DNA from: Mumia flava
Lineage (GTDB): Bacteria > Actinomycetota > Actinomycetes > Propionibacteriales > Nocardioidaceae
Direction: 5' to 3'
Assembly (NCBI RefSeq): GCF_002797495.1
Contig: NZ_PGEZ01000001.1
Coordinates: forward strand, 2,542,001 to 2,606,000
Length of the DNA stretch: 64,000 nucleotides
Part shown: positions 34,103 to 45,800 of the stretch, in pieces
Numbering within the stretch: position 1 is the first letter of the stretch
Layout: each line of letters starts with the position of its first letter
Made by a program: the position numbers and the translations under genes
Notes under the pieces: generated by a model
What the model saw: only the letters and a program-made list of their open reading frames with translations
Told to the model about the DNA's origin: nothing
Database searches by the model: none

Positions 34103-34723
34103 GTGACCGTCGAGATCCTCGAGCCGCGGCGCCGCCCGACCCAGGAGCGGAGCCAGAAGAAGTTCGACCTCGTGCTGCAGACCGCGCGCGAGGTGCTGCT
34201 CGACGTCGGCTTCGAGTCCTTCACGCTCGAGGAGGTCGCGAACCGCGCCGAGATCCCGATCGGCACGATCTACCAGTTCTTCCAGAACAAGTACGTCGTC
34301 GTCTGCGAGCTCGATCGCGTCGACGCCGTCGCGGTCCGTGCCGAGATGGCCCGCCTGGCCGCCGAGCTCCCCACCCTCGACTGGCCCCGGCTCCTCGACC
34401 AGCTGCTCGACCACATCGCGGCCCTGTGGGTGACCGACCCGTCGCGGCGCGCGGTCTGGCTCGCCGTCCAGTCGACTCCGGGCACGCGTGCGACCGCCGC
34501 CGTGACCGAGCGCGAGCTCGCGGCCGACGTCGCGCACGTCCTGGCGCCGCTGACGCCGAAGACCCCGCGCGAGCGCCGCAAGATCATGGCCGAGGTCCTG
34601 GTCCACGTCACGTACTCCATGCTCAACTTCTCGATCCGCGACGGCCAGGAGCACGCCGAGGCCGTGATCGAGCTCAAGCGGCTGCTCGCCTCGTACCTCC
34701 TCGCCGCCGAGGCGCATCCCTGA
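34103..34723 (+). CDS. TetR-family transcriptional regulator
   Basis: The 206-residue regulator has an N-terminal TetR helix-turn-helix (about residues 15-65: TAREVLLDVGFESFTLEEVA, then IPIGTIYQFFQNKYVVV). An alpha-helical ligand domain follows. It is divergently transcribed from the acyl-CoA carboxylase gene, whose promoter shares an operator with fas. It is therefore a candidate lipid-synthesis regulator, functionally like FasR, but the sequence is not obviously that of mycobacterial FasR and no direct evidence links it to those sites. Its own promoter overlaps nested inverted repeats. Confidence 0.85.
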   Translation: MTVEILEPRRRPTQERSQKKFDLVLQTAREVLLDVGFESFTLEEVANRAEIPIGTIYQFFQNKYVVVCELDRVDAVAVRAEMARLAAELPTLDWPRLLDQLLDHIAALWVTDPSRRAVWLAVQSTPGTRATAAVTERELAADVAHVLAPLTPKTPRERRKIMAEVLVHVTYSMLNFSIRDGQEHAEAVIELKRLLASYLLAAEAHP

Positions 34724-34805
34724 GCCGTCACCTCGTACGGGCCCCTGCGCCGCGCTGAGCCGTCCGCGGGTCGTCGTACGGGCCTCTGCGCCGGTGGAGG
34801 CAGTC

Positions 34806-34946
34806 CGTTTCCGTTGCCGGCACTGCATCCTGTCCCGTCGCGCCCGGCGCTTTCCGTTGCCGGCAACGGAACCTGGTTCACGGCAACGCCAAGTTGCGCA
34901 CGAATGCGGTGCCCAGATCGCGTTTCCGTTGCCGGCAACGGAAACG
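34806..34946. repeat. Palindrome array upstream of the DUF559 gene
   Basis: It contains a half element (34806-34822, CGTTTCCGTTGCCGGCA), a perfect 20-bp palindrome at 34852-34871 (arms TTCCGTTGCC and GGCAACGGAA), and a perfect 26-bp palindrome at 34921-34946 (arms CGTTTCCGTTGCC and GGCAACGGAAACG). The last two are centred 72 bp apart. Their spacer contains CTGGTTCACGGCA (34873-34885) and GGTGCCCAGA (34908-34917). The same layout recurs downstream at 36265-36358. The stretch 34724-34805 holds only a partial duplication of the sequence after the TetR stop (CGTACGGGCC at 34734 and 34775). Confidence 0.95.
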
Positions 34947-35025
34947 ACTGCGGGAGCGCGACGCCGACTGCGGGAGCGCGACGCCGACTGCGGGAGCGCG
35001 ACGCCGACTGCGGGAGCGCGACGCC
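34946..35025. repeat. 20-bp tandem repeat, 4 copies
   Basis: The unit GACTGCGGGAGCGCGACGCC occurs four times without change, abutting the 26-bp palindrome. The unit length is not a multiple of three, so it is probably noncoding. A degenerate partial copy follows. From 35026 to 35170 I see no further element. Confidence 0.95.
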
Positions 35026-35170
35026 GCCGACCGCTGGAGCGCAACCGCGACCAGCGAATCGGGTGCGGCGTCGGTTCGCGGACGGACCCGAGCTCGTCCA
35101 CAGGCCCACCGCCCTCCACACGCCTGCGATCGCCGGCCCGCACCTGCTGCGGAACCTCGATCCTGGTCCG

Positions 35171-36181
35171 ATGGAGGCCATCGAGCGACTCGCGTCCCTC
35201 AACGGCGGCTACATCCGAACAGGCCAGCTGCTGCGCGCCGAGATCAGCCCTCGTGCGATTGCGCGCATGGTCCATGACGGTGACCTCCGCAGGGTGCGGC
35301 ACGGCACGTACGCCCTCGCGCCGACGTACGACGCCCTTCCGGGGATCGCGCGATACCTGGTTGCGGCGCACTCGGTGCTCGACAAGCTCCGAGCCCTCGG
35401 CCAGGACGTCGCCGGTTCTCACCTCACGGCATGCACGGCCCACGGGTTCGAGCTGCTGCGGGTTCCGGGGCTGATCGACGTCACGCGGCTCGATGGGCGG
35501 TCTGGCCGGAAGGTCGCGGGGGTCACGTATCACCGCGGGCGGCTCGATCCCGCCGAGGTCGTGTCAGTCGTCGGTCGCCCGATGACCGACCCGGTCCGCG
35601 CTGCCGTGGAGGGCGCGACCCTGCTGGAGGTGGAGCCCGCCTCGGTCCTGATCTGGTCTGCGGTACGCACGGACGGCGGGCTCGCGCCGTACGAAGCAGT
35701 TCGGACGGCGGCGCACGAGCAGTTCCGGCACTGGGACGGCATCGATGTCGCCCGTACGGCCGTCGACATCGCGGACCCGCGGTGCGAGAGCGTCGGCGAA
35801 GTGCGGAGTCTTTATCTCTTCTGGCGGTTCGGGTTCCCTCGCCCTGCGGCGCAGCAGTGGATCTACACCGCAGACGGCGACCTCGTCGGGCGGGTCGACT
35901 TCCTGTGGGATGACGTGGGCCTGGTCGGGGAGTTCGACGGGCTCCTGAAGTACGGGCGCTTGCGCCCCGACGCGGAGGAGGAGCCGGGCGACATCGTGAC
36001 GTCGGAGAAGCTCCGCGAGGACGCATTGCGACGCCTCGGTCTGGAGGTCGTCCGCATCACCTGGAGCGACCTGGATCCATCGAACGCGGCCGCGACAGCA
36101 GCGTACGTGCAGCAGAAGTTCAACGATGCCCGGGCGATTCAGCGGCGTCGTACGTACGTCGCGCGTTCCGAACCCCTCTAG
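35171..36181 (+). CDS. AbiEi-like N-terminal domain fused to DUF559 PD-(D/E)XK nuclease
   Basis: The predicted 336-residue protein begins with a winged-helix-like AbiEi/type IV antitoxin N-terminal segment (residues 1-50: GGYIRTGQLL, ISPRAIARMVHDGDL, RRVRHGTYAL). It ends with a DUF559/Vsr-like nuclease domain (about 205-310). Likely catalytic residues are Asp243 (RVDFLW), Glu254 and Lys260 (VGEFDGLLK), with Lys280/Arg282 in TSEKLREDALRRLG. No toxin gene lies beside it. It is bracketed by paired palindromes of one family (34852-34946 and 36265-36358), as if gene and repeats formed one unit. Base composition and codon use look slightly less GC-biased than its neighbours, consistent with acquisition. 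The target is unknown. Confidence 0.8.
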   Translation: MEAIERLASLNGGYIRTGQLLRAEISPRAIARMVHDGDLRRVRHGTYALAPTYDALPGIARYLVAAHSVLDKLRALGQDVAGSHLTACTAHGFELLRVPGLIDVTRLDGRSGRKVAGVTYHRGRLDPAEVVSVVGRPMTDPVRAAVEGATLLEVEPASVLIWSAVRTDGGLAPYEAVRTAAHEQFRHWDGIDVARTAVDIADPRCESVGEVRSLYLFWRFGFPRPAAQQWIYTADGDLVGRVDFLWDDVGLVGEFDGLLKYGRLRPDAEEEPGDIVTSEKLREDALRRLGLEVVRITWSDLDPSNAAATAAYVQQKFNDARAIQRRRTYVARSEPL

Positions 36182-36264
36182 CGCCCGGCGACCAGCTGCG
36201 CACGCCCCGTGACGGAGCGCACTTCCGTCCCGAGCGCCGATCCGCCGGCCTCGCGGGCGCCGGA

Positions 36265-36358
36265 TTCCGTTGCCGGCAACGGAAACTGGATCACGGCACT
36301 GACGAATCGCGCGCGTTGTCGGTGCCCAGAGCAGGTTTGCATTGCCGGCAACGCAAAC
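36265..36358. repeat. Palindrome pair downstream of the DUF559 gene
   Basis: A perfect 20-bp palindrome (36265-36284, arms TTCCGTTGCC and GGCAACGGAA) and an imperfect 24-bp one (36335-36358, arms GTTTGCATTGCC and GGCAACGCAAAC, one mismatch) are centred 72 bp apart, exactly as upstream. CTGGATCACGGCA (36286-36298) and GGTGCCCAGA (36321-36330) lie at the same offsets as in the upstream pair. In the second palindrome a C-to-G change in one arm is matched by G-to-C in the other. Confidence 0.95.
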
Positions 36359-36407
36359 GTGGCAGGGAAAGCAGGCAGTGCCGTACGAGGGCGCACTCGC
36401 GTAGCGC

Positions 36408-36797
36408 TCAGCCCGACAGCACCACGTACGCGACCGCGTAGTCGCCGTCGTGCGACAGCGACAGGTGCAGCGCGGCGGACGCGAGGTGGTCCCGCACCGG
36501 GGCGTGCAGCACGATCCGGGGCCGGTCCCACGCGTCCTTGACGACCTCGATCGCAGCGTGGACGTCCTCGCGGACCACGGGCGGCGACCCGTACAGCGAG
36601 GCCGACCAGGCCTTCACGACGGCCTCCTTGGCCGCCCATCGCGCAGCGAGGTGACGCGCACGCTCGGAGGGAGTTCCGCGCGCGTCACCCCGCTCGCCCG
36701 GGGTGAACGCCCGCTCGAACCGGGTTCCCGGCACGGCGAGCTGTTCGGCGAACGTCGGGACGTGAACCAGGTCCACCCCGACGCCCAGGACGGTCAC
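36408..36797 (-). CDS. acpS: Holo-[acyl-carrier-protein] synthase
   Basis: AcpS transfers 4'-phosphopantetheine from CoA to the ACP domain of Fas. The predicted 129-residue protein has the magnesium ligands Asp9 (GVGVDLVHV) and Glu58 (RWAAKEAVVKAW) and a C-terminal HLSLSHDGDYAVAYVVL. The GTG at 36797 lies 4 bases after the fas stop, matching the fas-acpS operon of mycobacteria; longer in-frame extensions would run back into fas. The DNA between its stop and the palindrome pair shows nothing further. Confidence 0.93.
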   Translation of the reverse strand: MTVLGVGVDLVHVPTFAEQLAVPGTRFERAFTPGERGDARGTPSERARHLAARWAAKEAVVKAWSASLYGSPPVVREDVHAAIEVVKDAWDRPRIVLHAPVRDHLASAALHLSLSHDGDYAVAYVVLSG

Positions 36798-36801
36798 GGC
36801 G

Positions 36802-39800
36802 TCACCGTGCCGCCTCGGGGTCGCCCTGTCGCCGCCCCCCGACGGCGACATCCCCGGAACCGGCAGCGGACGCTCCCACGCCGTCCGTGGCGGCCCCAAC
36901 GCCCACCACGTACGACCCGTCCGCTGCCAGGTGTGCCTCCGGGGCGAGCAGCACGGATGCCTCCCGCTCCCGGACTCCTTCGGACCCGAGCCGGCGACCG
37001 GCCGGGCGCTGGTACGCAGCCGGGCCGCCGTAGATCGCCTGCGTGAGGCGCATCCGGCCCGAGATGCGACGCGCCCGCGACGCCCGCTCGTACGTCGCGC
37101 GCTCCTCGGCGCCCAGCGACGCGAGGAACGCCGCCGGGTGCGCGATCGCCACGAGTGCCGAGACGTGACCGAACCCGAGGCTCGTCACGAGCCCGGCCCG
37201 GACGGTGCCGAGCTGCAGCGGCTTGCGCAGCCACACCAGGTGCTCGTGCTCGGCGAGGACGTCGTCGACGCAGTCGAGGCTGCGGTTCGGGGGAACCACG
37301 CCGGACTCCATGACCTGGCAGAGCCCGATCATCTGGAACGCGGCGGCACCGCCCTTCGCGTGCCCGGTCAGCGTCTTCTGCGAGACCACGAAGAGCGGGT
37401 TGCCCTCCGTACGGCCCAGCGCGGCGCCGATCCGCTCGTGCAGCTCGGACTCGTTCGGGTCGTTCGCGTTGGTCGACGTGTCGTGCTTGGAGACCACGGC
37501 GACGTCGTCGATCGTCAGACCGACGTCGGCGAGCCCGCGGGCCAGCATCGAGCGGTCACCCCCGCGTGCGGCGGCCAGCGCGCCGATGCCCGGGGCGGGG
37601 ATCGAGGTGTGGACGCCGTCGGCGAACGAGCCCGCGTACGCGACCACGCCGAGCACCGGCAGACCCATCCGCGCCGCGACGTCGCCGCGGGCGAGCAGCA
37701 GCGTGCCGCCGCCCTGGGACTCGACGAACCCGCCGCGTCGCCGGTCGTTGGCCCGGCTGACGTAACGCTCGTCGATGCCCTTCGCGAGCATCACCGAGGT
37801 GTCCGCGGTGGCCGACATGTCGGCGAACCCGACGATGCCCTCCGTGGACAGGTCGTCGAACCCTCCCGCGACCACGAAGTCGGCCTTGCCGAGGCGGATC
37901 TTGTCCGTGCCCTCCTCGACCGAGATCGCGCTCGTCGCGCACGCCGCGACCGGGTGCACCATCGCGCCGTAGCCGCCCACGTAGGACTGCATCACGTGCG
38001 CGGCGATGACGTTCGGCAGCGCCTCCTGGAGGATGTCGTTCTGCTTCGCCTCGCCGAGCAGCGTGTCGACGTAGAGCGAGCGCATCGACGTCATGCCGCC
38101 CATGCCGGTGCCCTGCGTGGACGCGACCTGCGCCGGGTGGACCCAGCGCATCAGCTCGGCCGGGGTGAACCCGCTGGAGAGGAACGCGTCGACGGTGCAG
38201 ACGAGGTTCCAGACCGCGACCCGGTCCAGGGACTCCAGCATCTCGGCCGGGACGCCCCAGGCGGCCGGGTCGAACCCGGTCGGGATCTGACCCCCGACCG
38301 TACGGGTGAGGTCGAGGCGTCGCGGCACCCGGATCTCCGTCCCCGCCTTGCGGGTGACCGTCCACTCGTCGCCGTCACCGGCGGGAGCGATCACGGTGCT
38401 GGCCGGCTCCGCGGCGTGCAGCGCGCGTGCCTGCGCCTCGGACCCGACGGTGAACGTGAGGTCGGAGTCGAGGTAGACGCTCGCGAGCAGCGGCGCCGAG
38501 CCGGACTGGAGCGCGCCGTCGTCGGCGTAGCGGCGGATCCCGGCGGCCTCGACCACGCGGTCGTGGTAGCGCTCGTGGATCTCGGACTCCGCGACCGGCT
38601 CCTGCGACTCGACGTCGTACCAGCCGCCGTTCTCCCACGCGATCAGGCCGGTGGACCAGGCGAGCTCGAGCACGCCGGCCGCGGACAGCTCGTCGTGGAC
38701 CTCGATCTCGAACCGCGTGCGCGCCGACCCGTACGGGCCGAGCTCGCCCGCGCCGACGATGACCACGAGGTCCTCGGGCCGGGTCTCGATCTCGGGCCAG
38801 CTCACGTCCGCGGTGGCCGGCAGCTGCGCCGGCGACGGGGCGAGCGCGTCGATCGTGACGCCCTCGTCGGAGTCGGACGCCGCCGGCGCCTCGACGCCCT
38901 CGGCGAGCGCCCGCAGGTCGAGCGCGGCCTCGGACAGCCCGCCGGTCAGGTCGACCGTGGCGGGACCGCCACGACCGGCCGTACGGGCCTGCGTGGTGGC
39001 CGTCGCGAGCAGCGCGTCGGCCATCTCCTCGGGGGCCCAGGTGCGGACCCCGGCCTCCTCGACGGCCTGCACCAGCGGGTCGTTGCCGCCCATCAGCCCG
39101 GTCCCGCGGACCCAGCCGATGATCGCGTGCGTGAGCGTGACGCGGGTGCTCCAGGTCTCGCTCGACCACTTCGCGACCACGGCGTCGAGCGCGGCCTTCG
39201 CCTCGCCGTAGCCGCCGTCGCCGCCGAACGTGCCGCGGTTCGGCGAACCGGGCAGCACGACGTGCAGCGACGCGTCGAGGTCGTGGTCGCGGTGCGCGGC
39301 CCCGAACCCGGCGATCAGCCGCTCGACCGACCACAGCAGGATCCGCATGTCGATCTCGGAGCGCGCACCGGCCTCGGTGAGGTCGCCCGCGACGCGGCCC
39401 GCGGCGAACGGGAACAGCAGCGTCGGCGTCAGCGCGGGCTTCGTCACGGTGGTGACGCCGGCCGCGGACTCGGTCTGCTCCTCGGTCACCCACGCGATCA
39501 GCGCATCGGTGTCGGCGAACGACGCGAGGTTGGCCGGGACCACCCACAGCGTTGCGCCGCCACGGGCGTGGCTGCGGTAGAGGTCGGTGAAGAACCGCCG
39601 CTTCGCGCCGTCCAGGCGCGACGTGCTCGCGACCACCGTGGCCCCGCCGGCCAGCAGCCGACCGACCACGGACGCGGCGATCGAGCCCGGCGAGGCGCCG
39701 GTGACGACCGCGACCTCGTCCGACCAGGCGCCGGCCGAGGTGTCGAGCGCATCGTCCGCGATCGCCGAGAGACGCTGCGTGAGCGCCTCGTCGTCGACCC

Positions 39801-42800
39801 GGCCGGCCCACCAGCGGGCCTGGCGCGCGACCACGTCACCGGTGCCGGTGAAGGCGAGGGTGCTGTCGTCGGCACCAGCCTCGCCGAGGCCGGTGATCCC
39901 GAGCGCGATCCGCGTGACGTCCTCGCGGGCGCTGGCCCAGCGGTCGTCCAGCAGCAGCGCCCTGCGGGCGTCGAACGCCGGCGCGACCGTGCGGGCCCAG
40001 TCCGAGCCGAGCTCGGACTCGACCAGCGCCAGCACCTCGGCGTCGGCGTCGTCGGCCTCGGCCGCAGGTGCGGTCTCGTCCAGGTCGAGCTGCGCCAGCA
40101 GGTGGCGGGCCGTGGACGCGAGCACCCCGTCGGGGCCCGTGATGGAGGCCGTCAGCTCACCCAGAGCAGCCGCGTCGACGGTGACGTCGCCACCGCCGCC
40201 CGCGCTCGGCATCGCGACCGCGACACCGTTGCGCGCGCCGACGGCCTGCACGCAGGCGTCGATCGCGGCGTCGAGGTCGGACGCGCTCTTCGGCGCGTCC
40301 AGGTCGCCGTACGCCCCGCCGCGCACGCTGGAGCCCTCACGGGTCGCCATCGCGAGCTCGGCGGTGGTGTGGCTCGCCCAGCCGGAGCCGAGCTGCCAGG
40401 TGTCGCGGACCCGGTCGGCGATCGCGCTCTGGCGCTTGCCCGTCGGCCCGAGGACCTTCTTCAGGTGGTCGCCGAGGGCGTCGCTCAGGACCGGGCCGAA
40501 CGGCTTGTAGCCGCGGGCCAGGCCCTTGACCTGGGCCGACAGCGTCGGGACGTCGGCGTCGGCCGCACCGTCGATCGCGCCGAGCGACAGCTCGCCGCCG
40601 AGGTCGACGAGCAGCTGGTTGCGGCGCGAGGACGCGCCGTCGCACAGCGACTCGATCGAGTCGGCGGGACCGATCTGGTCGGGCCGCATCTTCGTCCACC
40701 ACGCCAGCAGCACGCCGGTGGCGTCGGCGGCGTCGAAGGACAGGTCCGCCGGGCGCTCCGCACCAGCCGGGGCGGTGGGGGCGGCGGGGGCGGGAGCCGA
40801 CGCGGTCTCGACAGGCTCGGCCGACGACGGTGCGGAGGGTGCCTCCGGCTCGTCGTCGGCGGGCTCGGGGTCGGTGTCCGTCGCGAACACGGCGGCCCCG
40901 TCGCGCTCGACGTTGAGCACCTCGATCGGGCGCAGCGGCGCGGTCGGGAGCTTCAGGGTCGAGGACGCGAGGTTGGCGACGGTGGGCGCACCGCCGACGC
41001 CGATCTCGACGAACCGCTCGACGCCGAGGTCGCCGAACATCAGGTCCTGCGTCTCGATCCAGCGCACCGGGCTGGCGAACTGCCACGCGAGCAGCTCGAT
41101 CAGCAGGCGACGCGCGAGGCGTCCCGGCTGTGCGGCCCAGCGCTCGAAGTCCTCGAGGACCTCGTTCAGCGGCTCGCTCGGCACCTCGTCGGCGATCTCG
41201 GCGACGAAGGCGCGGTCGAGGCTGAACGGCTTCGGCACGAGGTTCGGGACGTAGCGGCCGATCAGGATCTCGGGGTCGATCTGCTCCGGCAGCAGCTCGT
41301 CGAGCCGGTGCCGGAAGTCCGGCACGCCGCCGCGCAGCACCGCGGAGTGGAACGGCACGTCGATGCCCGGTACGAGGATGAACGCGGCCTTGCCGCCGAA
41401 CTCCGCCCGGCGCCCGTTGATCTCGGCCTCGAGTAGCTCGAGCCCCCGTACGGAGCCCGCGATCGCGTACTGGGAGCCGCGGAGGTTCTCGTTCGCGATC
41501 TGCAGGAACTCGCCGGACTCCTCGGCGATCTGCGCGAGGAAGTCGGCCACGTCCGCGTCGTCGAGACCGATCTGGCTCGGGCGGATCGCGGCGAGACGGT
41601 AGTCGCTGCGGCCGTCGGCGTCGCGCGGGACCAGCGTGTGCATGACCGAGCCGCGCTGGAAGACGACCTCGATCACGGCTTCCAGGCCGATCACGCCGGA
41701 GACTGCGGACAGCGCGTTGTACTCGCCGACCGAGTGGCCCGCGAGGACCGCGTCGTCGACGAACGCGCCGGCCTCGCGCAGCTCGGCGACCTGCGCCGAG
41801 CCGAGGACGGCCATCGCGACCTGGGTGAACTGGGTCAGGAACAGCACGCCGTCGGGGTGCTTGTGACTGACCCCGGCTGCGACGATCTCGGTCGGGTTCT
41901 CGCGCACCACGGTGAGGATCGAGAATCCGAGCGCGCTGCGCGTGTGCGCGTCGGCGCGGTCCCAGATCTCCCGCGCGGCCTTGCTGCGCTGGTAGCCGGC
42001 CATGCCCATGCCCTGGTGCTGGATGCCCTGGCCGGGGAACGCGTACGCGGTCCGCGGCGGCGCGACCCGCGCGGTGGCGGCGAGGACGAGCTCGCCGGCG
42101 CTGCGGGCGGTCACCTCGATCAGCTCCGAGCCGTTCTCCATCCCGATCCGCACGGCGCGGAGGTCGACGGTGGAGCCCGGCGCGACCGGGGCGAGGAAGC
42201 GGGTGGTCCAGCCGGTGATCCGGCGCGGCGCGAGCAGGCGCTGCGCGGCGGCCGACATCCACATCCCGTGCACGATCGGGTCGCCGAGCCCCGCGAGGCG
42301 GGCGGCGGCGACGCTGGTGTGGATCGGGTTGTGGTCGCCGGTGACGGCGGCGAACGCCCGCAGGTCCGACGGAGCGACCAGGGTCGCCTCGGCGCGGGTG
42401 CGGCGGGCGGTGTCGCGGACGTCGTCGCCGAACGCGCCGCCGGCGACGGCCGGGTCGGCCAGCGTGGCGGCGCCGGTCCGGCCGCGGATCGCGAACCGCT
42501 CGGTCATCGTGGCGACCAGGTCGCCGTCGGTGGCGATCGCGACCGAGACGGCGACCACGCGGCCGACCTCGGTGTCGGTGACCTCCTCCAGCGACGCGGT
42601 CACGTCCAGGTCGCGCTCCTGCTCGAGGAGCGACGGCGCGGCGTCGGCCAGCCGTACGGCGTGGTCCAGGTGGACGAGATCGAGCAGGCCCTCGACGACG
42701 GGCACGTCGGCACCGTCGGTACCGGTCGTACCGGCTCCGCCGACCGGGCCGGCCGTACGGGCGCTCGCGAGGCCGGCGAAGACCGACGGCCAGGCGAGCC

Positions 42801-45800
42801 CGACGAGCACGTCGGGGACGAGGCCGTCCGACTCCGGCTCACCGGTGACGGCGGCGTGGTCGGAGGCCAGGTCGGGGCTCCAGGCGACCGTCGCGGTCGC
42901 GGTGCCGTCGGAGACCTCCGGCAGCGTGCCGCCGGCGGCCTGGGAGGCCAGGACGGTCATCGCGGCGGCGGCGTCGTCGGTCGCGACGACCGGGACGGCG
43001 CCGTCGGTGGCGCCGGCGGGGTCGATCCGCAGGGTCAGCGGCTCACGGCCCGGCCCGAGCGGGACCTCGAGCACGACCGCGCCGGACTCGACGACCAGCG
43101 ACGCGCCGGTCTCGGCGTGCTCGGCACGCGTCCGCTCGACCAGGACCCAGTCGTTGCCGAGCCGGTGGACGGGGTTGCGGACCGTGCGACCCGCCCAGGT
43201 GACGTCGGGCGCGCTCAGCACGATCCCGAGGGCGTCCTCGACGGCGTCGAGCCGGCGGCGGGCGCCGACCCGCGCCGGGGCGGCGCCGGCGGTGAGCACG
43301 TCGTCGACGGCCTCGTCCTCGAACCGGCGCAGCAGCTCGGCGACCGGCTCGTCGACGCGGTCGATCCCCGCGACCGAGACCGGCCCGGGGATGATGCAGA
43401 CGGCGTCGGCGCCGAAGCGGTCGTCGTGGGCCTGCCAGAGGGAGTCGGAGCGGTACCAGCGGCGCACGTCGGCGTCGAGGACCGGCACGAACGGCACCGG
43501 CTTGCCGGGCCGCTTGCAGACCTCGACGAAGAACGGCACGTCCGCGGGGTGCAGCACGACCTCGGAGGCGGCCGGGTAGGCCCGCAGCAGCGCGCCGAGC
43601 GCGGCGTCAGGGTCCTCCACGGCGTCCGCGTCGGCGAACAGCGTCGTGACCGGGCCGTGGTCGGCCTCGGCCAGCCGCGCCTCGGCCTGCTGGGCCATCG
43701 CGTGGAACCGGTCGCGCAGGGTGACGTCGAGCCACCGGCTGGCGCCGTCGCTCGCGTCGTCGCCGCCCACGGTCGCGAGCCCGACGTACCGCGTCAGCCA
43801 CGCGGCGTACGTCATGGCGGTGACGTCGCCGAAGTACGGCTTGGCGGTCTTCTCCAGGGCCGCGACGATCTCGTCGGCGCGCTCGGCGACCGCGTCCGCG
43901 TCACCGGCGACCTCGTCGAGCAGGCGGCCGACGCGCGACGCGGTGTTGTCGATCTCGTGGATGTCGGCACCGAGCTGGCTGCGCCCGGACGCCATCCCGG
44001 CGACGGCCTTGCCGGCGCCGATCCACTCCGGCGTCCCCGGGGTCTCGAGCAGCATCTGCTTGACCTCGGGGGAGGTGGTGGCCTCCAGGGTCGCCATCGC
44101 GGCGGTGCCGACCAGCACGCCGTCGAGCGGCATCACGGGGTATCCGTGGCGGCGGGCCCAGGTGCCGGTCAGGTACTCCGAGGCGATCTGCGGGGTGCCG
44201 ATGCCGCCACCGACGCAGACCACGACGTTGTCGAGCGCCCGCAGCGACGCGTACGTCGTGAGCAGGAGCTCGTCGAGGTCCTCCCACGAGTGGTGGCCGC
44301 CGGCCTTGCCGCCCTCGATCTGGACGATGATCGGAACCGGGGCGACCTCACGCGCGATCGCGGCGACCTGCCGGATCTGCGCGACGGTGCCGGGCTTGAA
44401 CACGACGTGGCTGATGCCCTCCTCGCGGAGCTCGGCGACCAGGGCGACGGCCTCCTCGAGCTCGGGGATGCCGGCGGTGACGATCACGGCGTCGATCGCG
44501 GCGCCGGCCGCGCGGGCGCGCTGCACGAGGCGCTGCTGGCCGAGCTGCATCTTCCACAGGTACGGGTCGAGGAACAGCGAGTTGAACGCGTACGTCCGGC
44601 CGGGCTCGAGGAGGCGCCCGAGCTCGTCGACGTTCTCGGTGAAGATCGGCTCGCTGACCTGGCCGCCACCGGCGAGCTCGGCCCAGAAGCCGGCGTTCGC
44701 GGCGGCGGCGACGATCTTCGGGTCGACCGTCGTCGGCGTCATGCCGGCGAGGATCACCGGCGAGCGTCCGGTCAGGCGGGTGAAGCGCGTCTCGAGGACG
44801 GTCCGGCCGTCGGGGAGGGTGACGGCGCTCGGCGCGTACGCCGACCAGGGGGCGCTGCGGCGTGGGGCGGCGCCGACGGCGGTCAGAGCGCGGTGCCCGT
44901 CGCGGGCGACCGGGGTGAGGAGGCCGACGCCGTGCGCGTCCGCCTCGTACCGCGACAGCAGGGACGCGAGGTCGCCGGGGCCGAGGTCGAGGATCCACTG
45001 CGCACCGGAGGAGAAGACCTCGTCGAGGTCGCGGACCCAGTCGACCGGGTCGACGACGGCCGCCATCGCGAGCTCGCGGGCCCACGCGGCGTCGAGGCCG
45101 CAACGCTGCGCCCAGTCGGCGACCAGGTCGGCCGCGGCGGTGAGATCGGGGTGGTGGAACGCGGCGCGCGGCTCCAGGATCTCCAGCGTCGGGGCGAACG
45201 GTGTCCCGCCGGTGAGCTTGCGCTCGCGCAGCCGCTTCTGCTCCGCGCCGTGCTGCTCGAGGTGGCGCTGGACGGCCCGCAGGTCGTCGGCGGGGCCGGT
45301 GAGGACGGTCGTACGGCGTCCGTTGCGCAGACCGACGTGGACCCGCAGAGCCGGGTCCAGGCCCTCGAGCGCCTCGTCGAGCCCCTCGGCGCTGACGCCG
45401 CGGACGGCGAGCATCGTGTCGCCGGTCAGGCCCCGGCGACGGGAGACGACCTGGACGGCGATGCCGGTCAGGCGGGCCACGGCCAGGACCTCGGCCTCGT
45501 CGGCACCGGCGACGACTGCTGCGGCCAGCGCGCCCTGCGAGTGCGCGGCGACCGTGGTGGGGGCGGCGGTCAGCCCGAGGTTGCGGACCGCGTGGAGCCC
45601 GGCGAGCTGCGCGAGCAGGATGCCGGGGACCGAGACTGCGGGAGCGCTGAGCGTGTCGGCGTCCGGCAGGTCGGGGGCGTCGTCGTCGGCGGCGGACTCC
45701 GCGACCGCGATCGCGTCGGCCCACTCCAGCGGGGTGAACGGCAGCGGGACGCGGGCGAGGTCGCCGGAGACCGGGGCGAGGATCCGGTCGGCCTCCGTCA

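Noticed and set aside
34103..34723. Calling the TetR gene fasR
   Set aside because: Position and shared operators suggest a lipid role, but the sequence does not resemble mycobacterial FasR and its own promoter dyad differs from the shared operator.
34806..34946. Palindromes as a CRISPR array
   Set aside because: Units are palindromes at unequal spacings (43 and 72 bp), spacers are themselves conserved between arrays, and no cas gene is nearby.
35171..36181. A type IV AbiE toxin-antitoxin pair
   Set aside because: Only the AbiEi-like N-terminal domain is present, fused to a nuclease domain. No AbiEii nucleotidyltransferase toxin gene lies on either side.
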